DNA of 64,000 nt. Origin: Undaria pinnatifida. Taxonomy: Eukaryota; Sar; Phaeophyceae; Laminariales; Alariaceae. This document shows, piece by piece, positions 62,240 through 64,000 of this stretch. The notes beneath the pieces were generated by a model. That model had not been told where the DNA came from. It did no database searches and saw only the letters and a program-made list of their open reading frames with translations. The stretch lies in contig JABAKD010000030.1 of the NCBI GenBank assembly GCA_012845835.1, positions 2,791,416 through 2,855,415 of the forward strand, given 5' to 3'. Numbering within the stretch: position 1 is the stretch's first letter; each line of letters begins with the position of its first letter. Made by a program: the position numbers and the translations under genes.

Positions 62240-62425
62240 GGTGTTGATTGTTGGTGATTGATCGGTGGTGTTGGTTGTGTTTGGTGGGTCGGTGTTGTTG
62301 TTTGGTGGTGGTGGTCCGTGGTAGAGATGGTGGTTGTTGGAGATCGGTCGGCGATGGTGTTGGCTGCTGTTGATTGGCCGGTGGCTGCTGTTCCGTTGGT
62401 CGGTAGCAGGGTGTTTGCGGGAGGT
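62240..62425. repeat. GGTGTTGGT-type minisatellite
   Basis: Degenerate GTTGGTG/GGTCGGTGGTG units of about 9-12 bp in the ABC1 intron. The same type returns at 63,810-64,000. Confidence 0.75.
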
Positions 62426-62604
62426 GGGACGGAAAGCATGTAATTAGTTTTTATAAAATAGTATCGAAAACGACGAACGTCATAAAACCAAGGCCAACCC
62501 AACCCACGAAGAAGCGAAAAAGAACGGTTAGAAATATATATTTTCCTATTAATATGATACAAAGTATATACCATTTCCTTTGTTCCTAGCCTAATTTCGT
62601 GAAA

Positions 62605-62770
62605 TTCTTTCAAACACGTCAGCTGTGACTTCGATCAATTTAATGGTCGATACTCATATTTGCAAGCGGCGTGATGATTCGGCCGCGCTTTTTTATAGAT
62701 GCATTACTATTTTGAAGATATACTTCGTCCATGACTCCCCTGGGTGCTGCCAGGGTGAACTGGACCTTTT
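62605..62770 (+). repeat. Dispersed repeat B, highly diverged copy
   Basis: It keeps CAGCTGTGACTTCGATCAAT, GATACTCATATTTGCAAGCG, GACTCCCCTGGGTGCTGCCA and GGGTGAAC in the family order. The similarity is weak. Confidence 0.45.
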
Positions 62771-63104
62771 TGCCAACGTCGATCACGGTGCATAATTATT
62801 GTGCGCACTTACATTATATATCTCGCCTCGATTGGGAGAGAAGCTGAAAATATTATACCCACCTGGTACTTCGTTCATTGCAACTACCAGGCAGCTCGTA
62901 TTAAAGGCTCGTAGTTGTTTTACCCCAATGACATACCAGCTTTAATAACAGTATACCAGGTACTAAATACATAATTGTACAACAACAAATTTTGTCATCG
63001 GCAATAACGGTAGCAACAATACGTACTGCTGTAGATAACCTAACCATTAATAATAATTCTACCAACCTGCTGTTGTTTGTTCGTGGGTTGGCAGGCCTTG
63101 GGTC

Positions 63105-63700
63105 ATGACCTTCGTCGGTTTCGGTAGTAATATTGTACAAGGCGCTTCGCTCCGCGGGCGGTGTCCGCCCGCTGTGCTAGCTCAAATAGAACAAACCGTA
63201 AAGCGGACAGAAGTCCATGATTTGGTGCAGCTTTACGGCTTGAAAACGTCAAGAGCTCCACGCCCAAGGAAAACTCGCATAAAAAAAATGCGACGAAAAA
63301 ATCGGAAAAAAGATATACGCGGAAGACGAAAAGATTTATCGAAAGTGATTTAAAGTCGAAAACGAGCGAGACAAATCGAGAAAACCGAAAAACAACGATG
63401 AAAAGTAACGAAAATCGGGAGAGAAAAAAATAACTCGAAAAAACGCGAAAAAATCGAAAACGATTTTTCAACGCTTGAATCAGAGTCAAACCGCAGTTAA
63501 AGATTGCGCGAGATAATCGAGGCGCAAAATAACGATAAACGGGAGCAAAACGCTGAGAAACGGGAAGAAGAACATGACCAGAACGAAGAAAGCAAAGAAC
63601 GAAAACGCCAGGAAGGTTCTCCAAGAGGAGGAGTTAGGCAGGCGTGCTCCAGGTGGGAGCTCTGATAGCACAACAGATACTTTTGATCAAGTGTGCCAGA
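63105..63700 (+). other. A-rich segment with open frames, probably ABC1 intron
   Basis: A plus frame (63105-63353) includes AVLAQIEQTVKRTEVHDLVQ and then becomes Lys/Arg-rich as the DNA turns into CGAAAA-rich sequence. Another short frame ends ARKVLQEEELGRRAPGGSSD near 63650. Neither matches the next part of an ABC1 kinase, so they are not accepted as exons. Confidence 0.25.
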
Positions 63701-63809
63701 GATAAACTATGTTTTGAGGTAGATGCCATAAAGTTTATGTTTTCTAACCCAACGTAAAACCCAACATAAATGGTAAATCGCAAACACCCGAGTCTTTTCT
63801 GTTGATTAG

Positions 63810-64000
63810 TCGATGATGGTGGTTGTTGGTGGTTGGTCGGTGGTGTTGGTGTTGTTGTTGATTGGTCTGCGGCGTTGGTGTTGCTTGTTGGTGAATGGTT
63901 GGTGATGGTTGTTGATGACTGGTCGGTGGTGTTGGTTTTGTTGGTGATTTGTCTGCGACGTTGATGTTGTTGATTGGTCGTTGGGTGGTGGCTGTTTGTT
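63810..64000. repeat. GGTGTTGGTG-type minisatellite, right edge
   Basis: The same degenerate units as 62240-62425, running to the end of the window. Confidence 0.75.

Overview
This is a eukaryotic nuclear window. Protein-coding sequence is broken into exons of about 75-1,500 bp joined across long introns (0.1-4.1 kb) with GT-AG borders and compatible phases. The rest is rich in simple repeats and small mobile-element relics. I see no bacterial operon, rRNA, CRISPR or phage structure. Large repeat-filled introns, GC-rich exons and a GLE1-like gene divergent from an ABC1/ADCK1-like gene would fit an algal or stramenopile genome, for example a brown alga. That lineage guess is an inference and is weakly held.

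Layout. (1) 1.7-16.4 kb, minus strand: a large unrecognised gene, reconstructed as nine phase-compatible exons (about 1,154 codons inside the window, 3' end outside). It encodes a low-complexity Gly/Pro/Gln/His-rich protein ending in coiled coil. (2) 16.4-27.7 kb: mostly non-coding, with tRNA-derived SINEs, a foldback element and microsatellites. (3) 27.7-29.3 kb, minus strand: three phase-compatible exons of an Asn/Ser/Gly-rich unknown protein. (4) 29.3-42.6 kb: GGT and purine arrays, a TTAA-flanked MITE, another SINE, and a 2.1 kb unit bounded by diverged 270 bp direct repeats that holds a beta-propeller-like coding fragment. (5) 42.7-59.8 kb, minus strand: a 12-exon GLE1-like gene (mRNA export factor of the nuclear pore), with a disordered N-terminus, central coiled coil and C-terminal GLE1 domain. 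(6) 59,998 onward, plus strand: the first two exons of an ABC1/UbiB-family (ADCK1-like) gene with its KxGQ motif. It diverges from GLE1 across a 228 bp gap that is the likely shared promoter region.

The exon chains were found by hand: each exon was accepted when it had an acceptor AG, a donor GT (one GC) and a reading phase matching both neighbours. The recognised genes are housekeeping (mRNA export; mitochondrial or plastid quinone/lipid biology) and have no evident functional link beyond the shared promoter region. The most unusual content is the repeat landscape: a dense tRNA-derived SINE family, a 425 bp repeat family in more than ten copies, a short TIR element that twice sits inside other repeats, TTAA-flanked miniature elements, and many pentanucleotide arrays inside introns.
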